Shown piece after piece: positions 1-12,600 of a stretch of DNA of 64,000 nucleotides. Source of the DNA: Nematostella vectensis. Its lineage: Eukaryota; Cnidaria; Anthozoa; Actiniaria; Edwardsiidae. The stretch lies in NCBI RefSeq assembly GCF_932526225.1, contig NC_064041.1, forward strand, positions 8,800,313 to 8,864,312, in the 5' to 3' direction. The notes beneath the pieces were generated by a model. The model had not been told where the DNA came from. It searched no databases and saw nothing but the letters and a program-made list of their open reading frames with translations. The position numbers and the translations under genes were made by a program. Each line of letters begins with the position of its first letter. The first letter of the stretch is position 1.

Positions 1-38
1 GGGGGGGGGGGGTAGGTTAAACCCCCTAAACCCTCCCA

Positions 39-1347
39 CCAAGAGAGCATAAGATAAAAGAGGGACACTTTGGTATTACCCGCGCACCATGTGGATTCCC
101 AATCTGGCTATTTTTAGTAACCACCACCCCACCACTGCGCGTGAGGATTTGCTCCTTTTATTTTGTCCTACTCCCCCGCGGGTTGCGTGTTGTTGTTTTG
201 CCAACTCGACAGGAATGAAAAGAGATAATGTAAAATAACTCGGAAGAAGAAAACAAGTCTAACTTAAGTAAGCAAGATTGGCAAATATGCTCACAGAAAG
301 CTAAATCCCTGAATAGTTTGACTGTTTTGTTTGTCTGAGCGGCGAAGTCAAGTGAAGAAGAAAGAAAAAAAACGACGAGCGATGAAATGGCTGTGATACC
401 GCGTTTGATTCAGATCCCGACTTCGCCCCATGACAGGTAATCCGGAATCTGGGATCCATGAAAAAAATGAGACTTGGAATCCGGAATCCATGCTACTGGA
501 ATCCGGAATCCATAAAATAGAATCCGGAATCCAAGACTTAAGCTGGAATCCGGAATACAAGAATCCTGGAAAACAAAAATGGAATCCAGAATCCACGGAA
601 CAAAACCGGAATTCGGAGTCAACGCACTAGGATCCGGAATCCAGAACCTTATTAGAGAACCTGTCATGGGGCGACCGACTCCAGCTTGTATGATAACAAC
701 ATAATAATATAACATATAATAATAACAACATCAAAGAAGTACAGTAATATCTCCCTCTTTATTTTCTCACTATTGCAAAAGCTCAGATACTTCAAGCTTG
801 CTGGCTTTGATCATCACAAAAATGCATTCCTTCGCTACAAGGATAGTTTTATGAAATGTATTTATCTTGGATTCCTTCTCAATTCTACGGAATATTCACA
901 AAAATCAATATCATATCTAATGTCTAACTTACAGATTTCGTTTGACCATTAGGAAGATAACGAATGTTGAGAAACCACGAAGAAGCAGCAAGTTAAAGCG
1001 GAAGCGGTGTTTGAAGCACGAGGTTTTCCGCTCTTGATTTTGAATGAAGTCTCTTTTTTTAAACGTTTTCGAAATCTTGCAATTCTCGAAGTACTACATC
1101 CCCTTAATAAACCGCACCTGCCCGTATCCTTGATGCTAGAATGAAATTTTCGATGGTTTTTGTACAAATAGGGTGTTGTTGTTTTTCGGGTGTAAATGCC
1201 AAAGCGCGGGGGTAGGGTAAGTAAAAATGCTCACGCGCAGTGGTGGTGTGGTGTGGTGGTTACTAAAAATAGCCAGATTCGGAATCATGGCGCGCGGGTA
1301 ATACCAAAGTGTCCCTCTCTTATCTTATGCTCTCTTGCTCCCACTAA
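39..1347. mobile_element. Non-autonomous DNA transposon with ~130-bp terminal inverted repeats
   Basis: The left end (about 39-150) reappears as its reverse complement at about 1222-1347. The shared blocks include the AAGAGAGCATAAGATAA-type outer end, GGGACACTTTGGTATTACCC, CTGGCTATTTTTAGTAACCA and CACTGCGCGTGAG. The arms differ by scattered substitutions and small indels, so the copy is not young. The interior has no convincing transposase; the short open frame at 949-1167 (-) shows nothing recognisable. It lies just upstream of exon 1488-1562 of the HGSNAT-like copy A, presumably in an intron. The superfamily was not resolved and no target-site duplication was found. Confidence 0.75.
424..673. 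repeat. Fold-back module with GGAATCC-type simple repeats
   Basis: A 15-bp perfect inverted repeat (424-438 and 659-673, CGCCCCATGACAGGT and its complement) brackets irregular copies of GGAATCC / CCGGAATCC. It is nested inside the 39-1347 element. The open frames here on both strands are by-products of the repeat. Confidence 0.6.
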
Positions 1348-1487
1348 ATCCGCTACTGACCTTGGGGTACTTGCACAGGGCTCGGGCCCATTCCCCATTC
1401 GTTATATAGCGGAAATTTTTCCTATTCTCGAAAATTGATTGGGCTACTAAGAAAATTAATCCCAAATATCTCTATGTTGTTTTCCAG

Positions 1488-4397
1488 GCCGGGCGTATAC
1501 TCCACACATATCGCAAAAGTACGGAGCGGATCACACGATGGCTAGCTTGGGGAGTTTTCCTGGTTAGTTTCTTTCTAATTTAAAGTTAGGTATTGCTGGC
1601 CGAGCAAATGCAATAATGATTATATTCGCTCCAGGGATTAATCGGTGTTGGACTTTGCAAGGCATCAGAGAACGAGGGAGTTGTGCCGATCAACAAGAAC
1701 CTGTGGTAAGACGACTGTTAAGGCTTTGTCCATACATTCACGGATACGCTCACGCATTAGGCTTTATCCGTACACGGTTTAAGGCTCTGTCCATAAGTAA
1801 CGGTTTAGGGCTCTGTCCATACGTACACGAAATAAGGCTCTGTCCATACGTACACGGATTAAGGTTCTGTCCATACGTACACGGATTAAGGCACTGTCCA
1901 CACATACACGGAAGGATTAAGGCTCTGTCCATACGTATACGGATTAAGGCTCTGTCCATACATACACGGATTAAGGATCTGTCCATACGTATACGGATTA
2001 AGGCTCTGTCCATACACACACGGATTAAGGCTCTGTCCATACACACACAGATTAAGGCTCTGTCCATACATACACTGATTGAGGCTCTGTCCATACATAC
2101 ACGGATTGAGGCTCTGTCCATACATACACGGATTAAGGCTCTGTCCATACATACACGGATTGAGGCTCTGTCCATACATACACGGATTGAGGCTCTGTCC
2201 ATACACACACGGATTGAGGCTCTGTCCATACATACACGGATTGAGGCTCTGTCCATACATACACGGATTGAGGCTTTGTCCATACACACACGGATTGAGG
2301 CTCTGTCCATACATACACGGATTAAGGCTCTGTCCATACGTACACGGATTAAGGCTCTGTCCATACACACACGGATTAAGGCTCTGTCCATACATACACG
2401 GATTGAGGCTCTGTCCATACGTACACGGATTGAGGCTTTGTCCATACACACACGGATTAAGGCTCTGTCCATACATACACGGATTGAGGCTCTGTCCATA
2501 CACACACGGATTAAGGCTCTGTCCATACATACACGGATTGAGGCTCTGTCCATACACACACTGATTGAGGCTCTGTCCATACACACACGGATTAAGGCTC
2601 TGTCCATACACACACGGATTAAGGCTCTGTCCATACATACACGGATTGAGGCTCTGTCCATAATAACTCACCGTTCCCGCAAGCAAAATAATCCCCCGAT
2701 TTACTAACCCTGGATTAAGCGAGTGAAAAACTGGTTTGGCGAGTAAAATCCCCACAGGATACCCAGTAGATCAATAGAGCGCAACTCAAATTTACCTTTG
2801 GTAGTTTTATTTTCGCAGAGAAGCCCCAAAACACCTCTACATCACCTGTTATTACCCCCATTTCATTACCAAAAATAGTCATTTGCAGAATTCGATTTGG
2901 TGCGTGACACTAGCGAGACAGATTCATTTCAAGTATTGATTTCATGTAACTTTCTGTCTGTCCCCGAACAATTTTCGAGTCACCATGCAGGTCGCATATC
3001 AAAGCGATATATTAAGACATTTGATCCCTACATTGCTTTTGTGTAACGTCTTTTTTGTCGGGAACTTCATTTTACGGAGATTTAGTTCAACCACAAAGTT
3101 TAGGAGGCCTGTGTTACGCCAACTTAACCAGTATTAGATTTTTGCCTCCAAACAAACCCAGAGTTAGAATTAACCAGCGTTTCGGGAACAGAACTAGTCC
3201 GAAGGTAAAACTTTAATCGTTGGTTAGGGCAAATTTAACCCTGGGTTTTCAGGAACCGGCCCCTGTACACATATTATTTTTCTTCGGCTGAGACAAGGTA
3301 GACGCTGTCCGTCTTGTACTGGTAACCACCGGTTAGTAAAGGGATCAAGCGGAAATGACTAGAGTGTAAAATGGGTCACGTGATATGAATTTACATTCGA
3401 GAAGGTAAAAACTAAGGAGGGAGGGGAGGTAGGTAGATGGTGAGAAAATGAAAGGATCACCCAATTAGTCTGTTTCTTCTCTGCCTGCCATTGCAAACTA
3501 ACATCTTATTTTTCCTTCGTAGGTCCGTGTCTTTTATCCTGGTGACTGGCTCCAGCTCGTTTTTTCTTCTTACTTTTTGTTACATTTTCACGGATTCTCT
3601 CGGATGGTGGAATGGTGCACCATTTTTCTACCCCGGTAAGATGGGTTCCCTGTGAAATACAGCACGGTTTGTGCTGCATGCCGGGATACGACGTGCTGTT
3701 TTAGTAGCAACCATTTTTTGTTTTCTCGTGGATTTAATGATTTAGTACAAAGATTCAGGTTAGGACAATATTGTTCTGGTGCAACTCTCGTTTAAAAAAA
3801 TTAACACTAGAAATAGGCACGGATCCTGGAAAAATTCTGACCTGTTTACGAGATAAAAGCGCTGAGATTTTTAGAAAAGCGGGATCTCGTTTTCATGGGT
3901 TTTCAAAACGGCCTTCTTGCCGTCTCGTAATTTCTCGGATTGACCATATTCTACGCCTATAATGAACACTTGGAGCTCATACTTTACCTACTAACTCTAA
4001 ACATTTTGACCTGTTTACGTAAACAAGTGTAAATAAGGGTGGATTCTCGCATGAGAAGGGCATTTTTGCAAAGGTCTCGTTAGAACTTGTCTAACGTGAA
4101 AATTTCCTCCAGGGAAATGTCCATCGTCATCTTCTAATAAAGCATGCCCAACATAGACCAGACCCCGGCTTATACCAACATAGATATACTTTTAAGGCGC
4201 CATTTTGTTTTCTAGGAATGAATTCCATTCTGCTGTACGTTGGCCACGGTATATTGTACAACAACTTTCCATTCAGCTGGAAGATGGACAAGTATGGGAC
4301 GCACTCGGAGAAGCTCGCCATGAATCTACTAGGTACTTCGCTTTGGGTTCTTATTTCCTACTATTTGTACAGAAAGAAGACGTTCCTCAAGATTTAG
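1488..4397 (+). CDS. HGSNAT-like acetyltransferase copy A, 3' four exons (5' end outside window)
   Basis: Four exons with GT-AG boundaries: 1488-1562, 1635-1705, 3523-3635 and 4216-4397 (TAG stop at 4395-4397). Their lengths (75, 71, 113, 182 nt) and phases equal those of the last four exons of copy B at 25031-27274, and the translations align along their whole length. Recognisable stretches are [49 protein letters not shown] and a C-terminal KTFLKI. The family moves acetyl groups from acetyl-CoA across the lysosomal membrane onto terminal glucosamine of heparan sulfate; these exons encode its last membrane segments. No frame break is visible, so the gene may be active. The 5' exons must lie left of the window. 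Substrate specificity of this paralog is inference. Confidence 0.85.
1720..2663. repeat. 27-bp minisatellite, about 35 units
   Basis: The unit is close to GGCTCTGTCCATACATACAC followed by GGATTGA or GGATTAA. As 27 is divisible by three, the array stays open in several frames on both strands; these are not genes. It fills the intron between copy A exons 1635-1705 and 3523-3635. Variants (ACACAC, CGTACA) are interspersed, suggesting local unit exchange. Confidence 0.95.
2985..3270. repeat. Dispersed repeat, copy 1
   Basis: Shares many blocks with 25305-25640, such as ACATTTGATCCCTACATTG, GAGGCCTGTGTTACGCCAA and AACCAGCGTTTCGG. The two copies lie in different introns of the paralogous HGSNAT-like genes, which points to independent insertion rather than inheritance through the gene duplication. 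No coding capacity seen. Confidence 0.7.
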
Positions 4398-4480
4398 AAG
4401 GTTCTAAGATAACCCAACGATAGATATATCCCCAGTTATGTAAGCCCCCGCATATAATATATTCCATATGATTCATTGTG

Positions 4481-4668
4481 CAGGCCCGTAGCCAGGATTT
4501 TGAGCGGCGGGGGGGGGGGGGGGGGGGGGGAGAGGATGTTGTTTACCCATTAGCGGAGCATTTTCTCTTATAGCTCGTCTTAGCCCGCAATGGTTCTCAA
4601 TTTCCTTCCAGAGCGGACCTTCCAGTCGAGTAGGGTGGTTCTTCCGAACACCCCTGGCTACGGGCCTG
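4481..4668. mobile_element. 188-bp MITE with 16-bp perfect terminal inverted repeats
   Basis: Left end CAGGCCCGTAGCCAGG, right end its exact reverse complement, with a G-run inside. The five bases TTGTG occur directly on both sides and could be a target duplication. The terminal sequence resembles that of the 5923-6079 element, so both belong to one family (hAT-like by termini; inference). Confidence 0.75.
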
Positions 4669-5169
4669 TTGTGAGATTAGTTGAACCAGTTGAGGATCAG
4701 GGTTTGTAGGGGAAAGGGGAAACAGTTAACGGCTGCCCCAGGGGGGAAGGAGAAGGGGCTTGCTGGAGCTGTAATCCATTTTATTGAAATTTGCTTGTCA
4801 GCCTTCTCCTGTCGTATGTTTTATATATTACCCCCCTTCCTCGAAATCCCCTGAATGTACCGGGCTAAGATCTATATCCTATGTTTTATATTTTACCCCC
4901 TCCTTTAAATCCCCTGAATATACCGGGCTAAGATCTATATCCATCCGTCGTCGGGCGATTCGGCGTAGATCCTTCATATATGGTTGACTTATCGTAATGG
5001 TAAGGGTTAGGGACACTATAGTAAACAATATATGAATGACCTCACAGAAACGGCCGGTAATCGAGCCTATCACAGGGCAGAAAAGAAAACTTTCTTCCTA
5101 ACATATAAGTGTAATGGTTAAGTGAAAAGCATGAATAAAAAAGTTATACATTTTTGTTATGGTTGTTGT

Positions 5170-5322
<153 letters not shown>

Positions 5323-5922
5323 CGTCAAAAGAAAATACCAGACTGGGAGCCAGAGTTTGTCATTTTAACACAGGGATCTCGGAGCATGTTGAATAGTGGT
5401 TGGGCTGACAATTGAAAAATATATATAATATTGAAAAACGAATAAATCATAGAGTTTGACTTGTTTCTGTCTCAAAAAGTGGTTGGGCCCCTCCGTCCCT
5501 CCGAGGTGCTTGTAACAACACCAGGGGCCAATAGCAATTAGTCTACTGCGCAGCCGTACTAAGTGTCAGTTTGGAATCAAGGACGGCTGTGTGAAGAGAA
5601 TTCAAAGCCGTATGACATACAATTTTTAATGAACAATACATCGCTCACTTTAAATATGAGAAACGGAATAAGGCAAACAAAAGGCATCTTGGGTTGATGA
5701 TAAAGAATACTGAATATCCAGACTGGAATCTATCTACGATTAAGCTGGAGATTTCGACCCAAACCGTTATCGAGCGAACTACACAATACAAAGAGACCTG
5801 TGATATACCAAAGCATACATAATGGGGAAGCAATAAGGTCTGCTAACAGGCGCTTACTTGGTGTTTCTAACGCTCACGAGCCAAGGCTGCCATCTTGTTG
5901 CATTATTTTTGTATGAATGAGG

Positions 5923-6079
5923 CAGCGGCGTAGCCAGGATTTTTAACAGGAGGGGGCCCAAAAGGCCCTTTCAAGGTATTTTCTCCTGTATCTTAGATAA
6001 TGTGTCATACATTTACTGTGTTTTTTGCTGGTACAAGGGGGGGCGGGGTCCCATGGGCCACCCCCTGGCTACGCCCCTG
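5923..6079. mobile_element. 157-bp MITE related to the 4481-4668 element
   Basis: Ends CAGCGGCGTAGCCAGG and CCTGGCTACGCCCCTG match as inverted repeats at 15 of 16 positions and match the core GTAGCCAGG of the neighbouring MITE. Interior is G/C-rich and non-coding. Confidence 0.7.
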
Positions 6080-6653
6080 TGAGAGTAATGTGAGAGGGAT
6101 GGCTGCAAAATTGGTATACGACTGCTTCTGGAATTTATGATAAAATAAGGTTGTATCTTTTCTATGTTTTCTTTTGTCTGTATATATGTGTTTTTGAGAA
6201 TTTAAATGGCTTATAATTTTAAATTTATTGGATTCACACTAATGTAAAAGTCTCTACACGGTACCCCAATAAACTAATCTGTCTGTCTATTCAAAACTGA
6301 CATCTCGACCTGCCGTTTTCAATGTACAAAAAGATGTCAAATTTTAATAATTAACCTATATGGGTAATAGCACTAACCATGAAAGTTGGCATGTATTTTC
6401 CGTCTAGAAACGCCGAAATAATCATCTTTTAAAATGCTGAGAAACTGCCGTCTACCATATTTGTTTATCACCCAGGGGCCAGTTCCTGGATGATAAACAA
6501 AGCAGGTTAGCATTAACCCGTAAAAGGGGAAACTGATGAAAACTCCGGGAAAACCCCGCCACAAGCTGTCCCTCTACGACGATCCTCGGCATTCTGGGAG
6601 AGCTCGTGCCAGTCCCTCGCGGTCCCCAAGTCCCACGATTGTTGGTCGATCCG

Positions 6654-9600
6654 ATGGTTAAGATGGCGGTCAGTGTTGTTGTGGTTGTTGCAGCCGCTTT
6701 TCTACTCAATATTATACCAGGTAAGCGCTTACTCATGTTCATTTATCTCTTCGCCGTATTTTATCCATTAGTAGCCTTTCTTGGTATTAAATTTTGATAA
6801 TAGATTCGATTTGAGCAGTGCTATGCAAGTACTTTGTCACGTGAAATCGATGACAATGCTTCAATCAAACACCGGATTGGAGCATTGATCCGTATCTGGC
6901 ATTTTATTTGTCTGCCTTTTTACTCCTTGAATGTTTGTTAGATCATTTCAATGCAATTTTTGTCCATTTATTTTTTCATAGTACTAGACCCTGCACACAG
7001 GGTTGACTGGGATACCTGAGATCTGCAACTTGTTTGTTATTTCTTAAACATTTCTTTGGTTCACTGCCCTCAATGTGCTATCACTTAGGGGTAAATTTAT
7101 TTTAACACCCAAAGTGAGTCCTTTTGCATTAACAATATAATTTTATTGAAATGTATTATTTTATTTATGTAAGTTACAAGTAAACAACATTTTTTTGAAG
7201 TCAAATGAGCTGGCTATAGAATATCCAGACTTGATTAAAATTTATAGAGCATAAACATATTTTCAAGATAAACAACACTACATAAATATTACAAATCTCT
7301 AGATTTTATTGAAAATGTTCCATAAAAATAAAATGACATTCAATGGAGATAAAGGTATTTCAGGGAAATAATAAAACTTATCTAAAGGAAGCACCAAAGT
7401 ACCAAAATAATTTACATAGATTTAAGTAAGTACTTACATATTTTACTCTTACATGACTTACTGCTCGATATTCTGATGGATCTTGCTTAATTTAAGTTAC
7501 ACCTATGCTGTACTTTATTGAAATCGACATGGTAAAAATGATGACATTCAATGAGAGAGATCAAGATTATTTTATAGTAAGAAAATAAAATTCATCTTAG
7601 GGTAGCCGGTCAAGGTAAATACCTCGAGTCCATTTATGAGTGTCCAGAGCACATTTAATTACGTCTTGAAGTAAGCTGTATGAGTCTAAAGCAGGCAATA
7701 GATCATTCTAATCTCGAGCCTTACGTGTCCCAGGCTCTTCGTCGGGTTGCAAATGTAAACACACGAGTAAATACAGCGAAATCAATCCAAGTTGAGATGA
7801 TTTTCCAAAATAACTTGGTAGAAATTAAGTTTATGGTAAAATATGCAGTTATTAAATCACAAATCGGGCCTTCAACTGCACAAATAACATGGGTCTGAGG
7901 ACTGGAACTTCAAATTCAAGATGGCATCCATGACACAGTTTTAAATTATGCAGAAGGATTCTGGTAACTAGGCATTGCGATGGCTACCACAGGTATCCAA
8001 GTAAAAAGTACTGACAGCCTTCCTTTCAAATTACGTTTCCTGTTGTTATGCTTATGGTATTGTACATGGCAGGAAAACGCATGACGCATGCACGTCCTTT
8101 CATTTCCAGCAGGAAAATTGCTGGCGTCCTCCTCTATTGAAACAATCGGCAAAACATAAACGAACCACTTCCACCCTCGAAATTCAAAAATATTAAGCAA
8201 TATACAAAATTATTATGCCTAAAAAATTCTCAATAGCAAGATTATCAAGTTTTCTAGCTCTCATCTTTCGCACCACATAGTTTCCAGCTTGTACCAAAGG
8301 TGAAAATGATGCTTGAGCATCGACTTTCACACTTGCAGTGCCTCGCGCTCGCCATTCTTGTTGTTTCTGCATCAATATTAGTGAGTCTGGTGGATGTGAA
8401 CGACGAGGGAAACCAATGCATGATATAAAGTAGGATGAGAAATGGCATATCATGTAGTGGGAGGCTGTATTGGTTGACAGAAGAGCTCAGTCGAGTTGCT
8501 ATGCTGTTAGTAGGCTCACATGTTTGCCGGTGACATTGGGATGAAATACGAAGACATGATTTGCGTTGTTCTCATCCTATGCACGAAGACCAACATCCCT
8601 CTTGACTCGGTAAACAACCAATTCCACGGTGTTATTATCCTGTTTTTGATGCCATTGGTTCAACAACAACAGTGTATTCCCCTGGAACTCGTTGGTGTTC
8701 CTGCTACAAGTTGCTAGCATATGATTTATTTCATTTTTATTTGTTATCATTATCTTACATGGTGTGTAGAAGATAATGTACTGTCTGTCTTAGTTGATGT
8801 GCAATGACTCTCTAAGAGCTGTTACTGTCCAGTAAGGGAAATGCCTCTGGGCTTTACTATTCAGTAATGTGCAGTGCTCTTAAGTGTCTATCAGCTATTT
8901 GTTTATGTTGAGGCTGATTGTATAATGTCTCTGTCAAGCATAGTATGTACTGCTTTATATAAGAGAACTTTAGCCTGTCTGTCAGCGTGAGTAAGAGTTT
9001 GTGCACTAGTTTGTGCACTGGTTTATGATTTCTATTTCTTATATTTTATTATTTGCCTCGGTTTTTATGATTTCTCTTATTTTACTGTCAATTTACATCC
9101 TTTTCTCTTCTATTTTCTTTTCTTCAAGCTTTTTGTGCAATTCCAGTCCTATTTTAACTTCTAGTTTAATAGGATTTGTCCTTCTTATTATTAGAGCTTT
9201 AGGATGTTTTCTTTCTTTTGATCTTTTCTCTTTCTTTTCCCTTTTCCTATCTGCATATCTCACAGTCAACCTTAAAGTCTGCCTACTCTTTGGAGTATCA
9301 TTATGATCAACTGTATAAAATGAGGGAACACTGTTCACATACCTGTCAACCTCCGAAAAAAACTCAAGGCTTGAGAATTTTTTAGGGGGAGGGGTGGGGT
9401 ATATTCATTTTTTGGGGGAGGGGCTGGTTTAACCTTGAAGGCGTTTGACGTATAGAAAGCTCTTACGAACAAATCCACTTATAGATCTCACAAGGGTGTT
9501 AGATAAATTACGCTACGCAAGGGAATTATTATTTCAAATATTTTAATATAAAATAGGCAAAATGACGATTTTTTACAGAATAATTTTTCGGAAAGATAAA

Positions 9601-12600
9601 AATCGCTGAAAGCGGGAGATTTTGTGCTCAATGCGGGAGAGCGGGAGAAGGGGTCCAAAATCTCTCCCGCATTAGACTCCAGCCTAATGCGGGAGAGTTG
9701 ACAGTTATGTATTCATCAAACATTAACTGGAGGTCAGGCAATCAACTTCCAGTATCTGAGGCTGCCCAACACCTGTTACCCATTTGCAGCATATCACCCT
9801 GCTAGCAGAGCTTTCTTCCTGTTTGTTTCAATAAGTTCACTAATCAGTTGTCGCCAGTCTGTTTTTTTCATGTTCTCGTTGGTTTGTATCCGCAGGAGAA
9901 ACCTCTGCCGACAGCCGCTATCGAATCCCGTTGAGCATGCGCATTAGTCACCTCCAAGTTTTTGGAGGTAGTTACATGGTTTAACCGATAGATGTGACAG
10001 CTTTTAGTAATTGATTCACACCTGTTATGATATCAGATTTCCAGAACTTTTGATGAGAATGCTCACAAATAACACCATACATAATAAACAAAATAAGAAT
10101 GAATTGTTAAACCAGTCTGAAGAAGTTGTCTTACGTTGTTATTACAGTTAATCAAGAGTGCAGAAGTTCGAAGCTCCTGATCAACACGTGTTTCTAATTG
10201 AACCTGTCAGTGCTTGTCTGGCTTTGTTCGTATTCACGTAGTATTCAAAACTCTGGAGTATCACTCCTATGGTCTTGTTTGATAGCCATATTTATAGCAA
10301 ACATAAAATTTAACCACTTTTAGCTACAAATGTGCTACTGAGCTCAAGCATGGGCGCTTTTGAGTGACAGAGTTCAGAGTAACTGCGGCTGGGAATTTCA
10401 AAACACAGCTTCACATGACAAGAATTCCCATTCCAACTGGATTCGAAAGGGGCTATCGGCAGAGGTTTCTCCTGCGAACATGTCCATAATGGCAAACATC
10501 CTTTTTATTGAGAGTATCTTTTAGCCATATTTTTGGATTTGTTTTTCAGTCATTGCAACCTGGATTTTACATAATTTGATCAAACAGTGTCCCTGATTAT
10601 AGTTGTCATATAAAAGAATGAATTTAAATTTCTTATTTACAATAAAAAACGGGAAAAGTTGGTGTGCACAAACAACCCACACCTTGGGAAAGCTCGCTCT
10701 TGCTTATCAGAAAATTTACAATCACATTACGGAAAGCTTGTCTTTTCTTAATAAAAATGCTTGTGTAATGGAAAGCTCGCTCTTGCTTGTCAGAATATTT
10801 ACAATCGCATTACGGAAAGCTTGTCTTTTCTAAATAGAAATGCTTGTGTAATGGAAAGCTCACTCTTGCTTATCAGAATATTTACAATGACATTACAGAA
10901 AGCTTGTCTTTTCTAAATAGAAATAATGCTTGTGTAATGGAAAGCTAGCATTTGCTTTATGGAAAATTCACAGGAATCAGATGATTAAAACAGTATGCTA
11001 ATGAACTTGTGTGAGCCATCTCATGTTACTTGTTTCTGACCATATTGTTGTTCTTCTTGCTTAAGCTCCCTATTGTTATAGGTGGGGTTGTACCATGAAT
11101 CCTAATCTTTCATATTCATGATTTTACCACACAGGAGATGTTGCGACCACTACATTGATGCTTTCAAGTCGTGGTTCCTATAGCCAACCCCCAAATGGAA
11201 CATGGAGCGGTAAACTCCAATTGGACACGGCACTTGTCAATATCATTTATGAGTCAGATCGACTGTTTGATGTGTTTGGAGTATCTAAAAACTGCTACAA
11301 GGTAAAAGCCAAACAGCAGCAGCACAAGAAAAAATGGTATAACTATTTTTAAAAACCCGACCATAGGATGACACTTTTTAGAAAGATAAATGGAAGGACA
11401 GACAGACAGATACACTAGACAGACAGACAGGATACACTAGACAGACAGACAGGATACACTAGACAGACAGACAGGATTACACTAGACATACAGACAGGAT
11501 TACACTAGACATACAGACAGGATACACTAGACATACAGACAGGATACACTAGACAGACAGACAGGATACACTAGACAGACAGACAGGATACACTAGACAG
11601 ACAGACAGGATACACTAGACAGACAGGATACACTAGACAGACAGACAGGATACACTAGACAGACAGACAGGATACACTAGACATACAGACAGGATACACT
11701 AGACAGACAGACAGGATACACTAGACAGACAGACAGACAGGATACACTAGACAGACAGGATACACTAGACAGACAGACAGGATACACTAGACATACAGAC
11801 AGGATACACTAGACAGACAGACAGGATACACTAGACATACAGACAGGATACACTAGACAGACAGACAGGATTACACTAGACAGACAGACAGACAGGATAC
11901 ACTAGACATACAGACAGGATACACTAGACAGACAGACAGGATACACTAGACAGACAGGATACACTAGACAGACAGACAGGATACACTAGACAGACAGGAT
12001 ACACTAGACAGACAGACAGGATACACTAGACATACAGACAGGATACACTAGACAGACAGACAGGATACACTAGACAGACAGACAGGATACACTAGACAGA
12101 CAGACAGGATACACTAGACAGACAGGATACACTAGACAGACAGACAGGATACACTAGACAGACAGACAGGATACACTAGACAGACAGACAGGATACACTA
12201 GACAGACAGACAGGATACACTAGACAGACAGACAGGATACACTAGACAGACAGACAGGATACACTAGACAGACAGACAGGATTACACTAGACCAGACAGA
12301 CAGGATACACTAGACAGACAGACAGGATACACTAGACAGACAGATACACTAGACAGACAGACAGGATACACTAGACAGACAGGATACACTAGACAGACAG
12401 GATACACTAGACAGACAGATACACTAGACAGACAGACAGGATACACTAGACAGACAGGATACACTAGACAGACAGACAGGATACACTAGACAGACAGATA
12501 CACTAGACAGACAGACAGGATACACTAGACAGACAGGATACACTAGACAGACAGGATACACTAGACAGACAGATACACTAGACAGACAGACAGGATACAC

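Larger units (their letters stand above)
6721..11134. other. Intron 1 of HGSNAT-like copy B
   Basis: AT-rich, non-coding. Contains weakly similar direct repeats around 7140-7600 (recurring TTTATTGAAAT and ATGACATTCAATG), a dispersed repeat at 9350-9715, an inverted pair at 9893-10473 and a local 83-bp tandem repeat at 10687-10938. The open frames I inspected carry no recognisable domain. Confidence 0.6.

Noticed and set aside
1616-2755. Open frames of 160-360 codons on both strands
   Set aside because: They arise from the 27-bp satellite, whose length is a multiple of three. The real coding part here is only exon 1635-1705 in its own frame.
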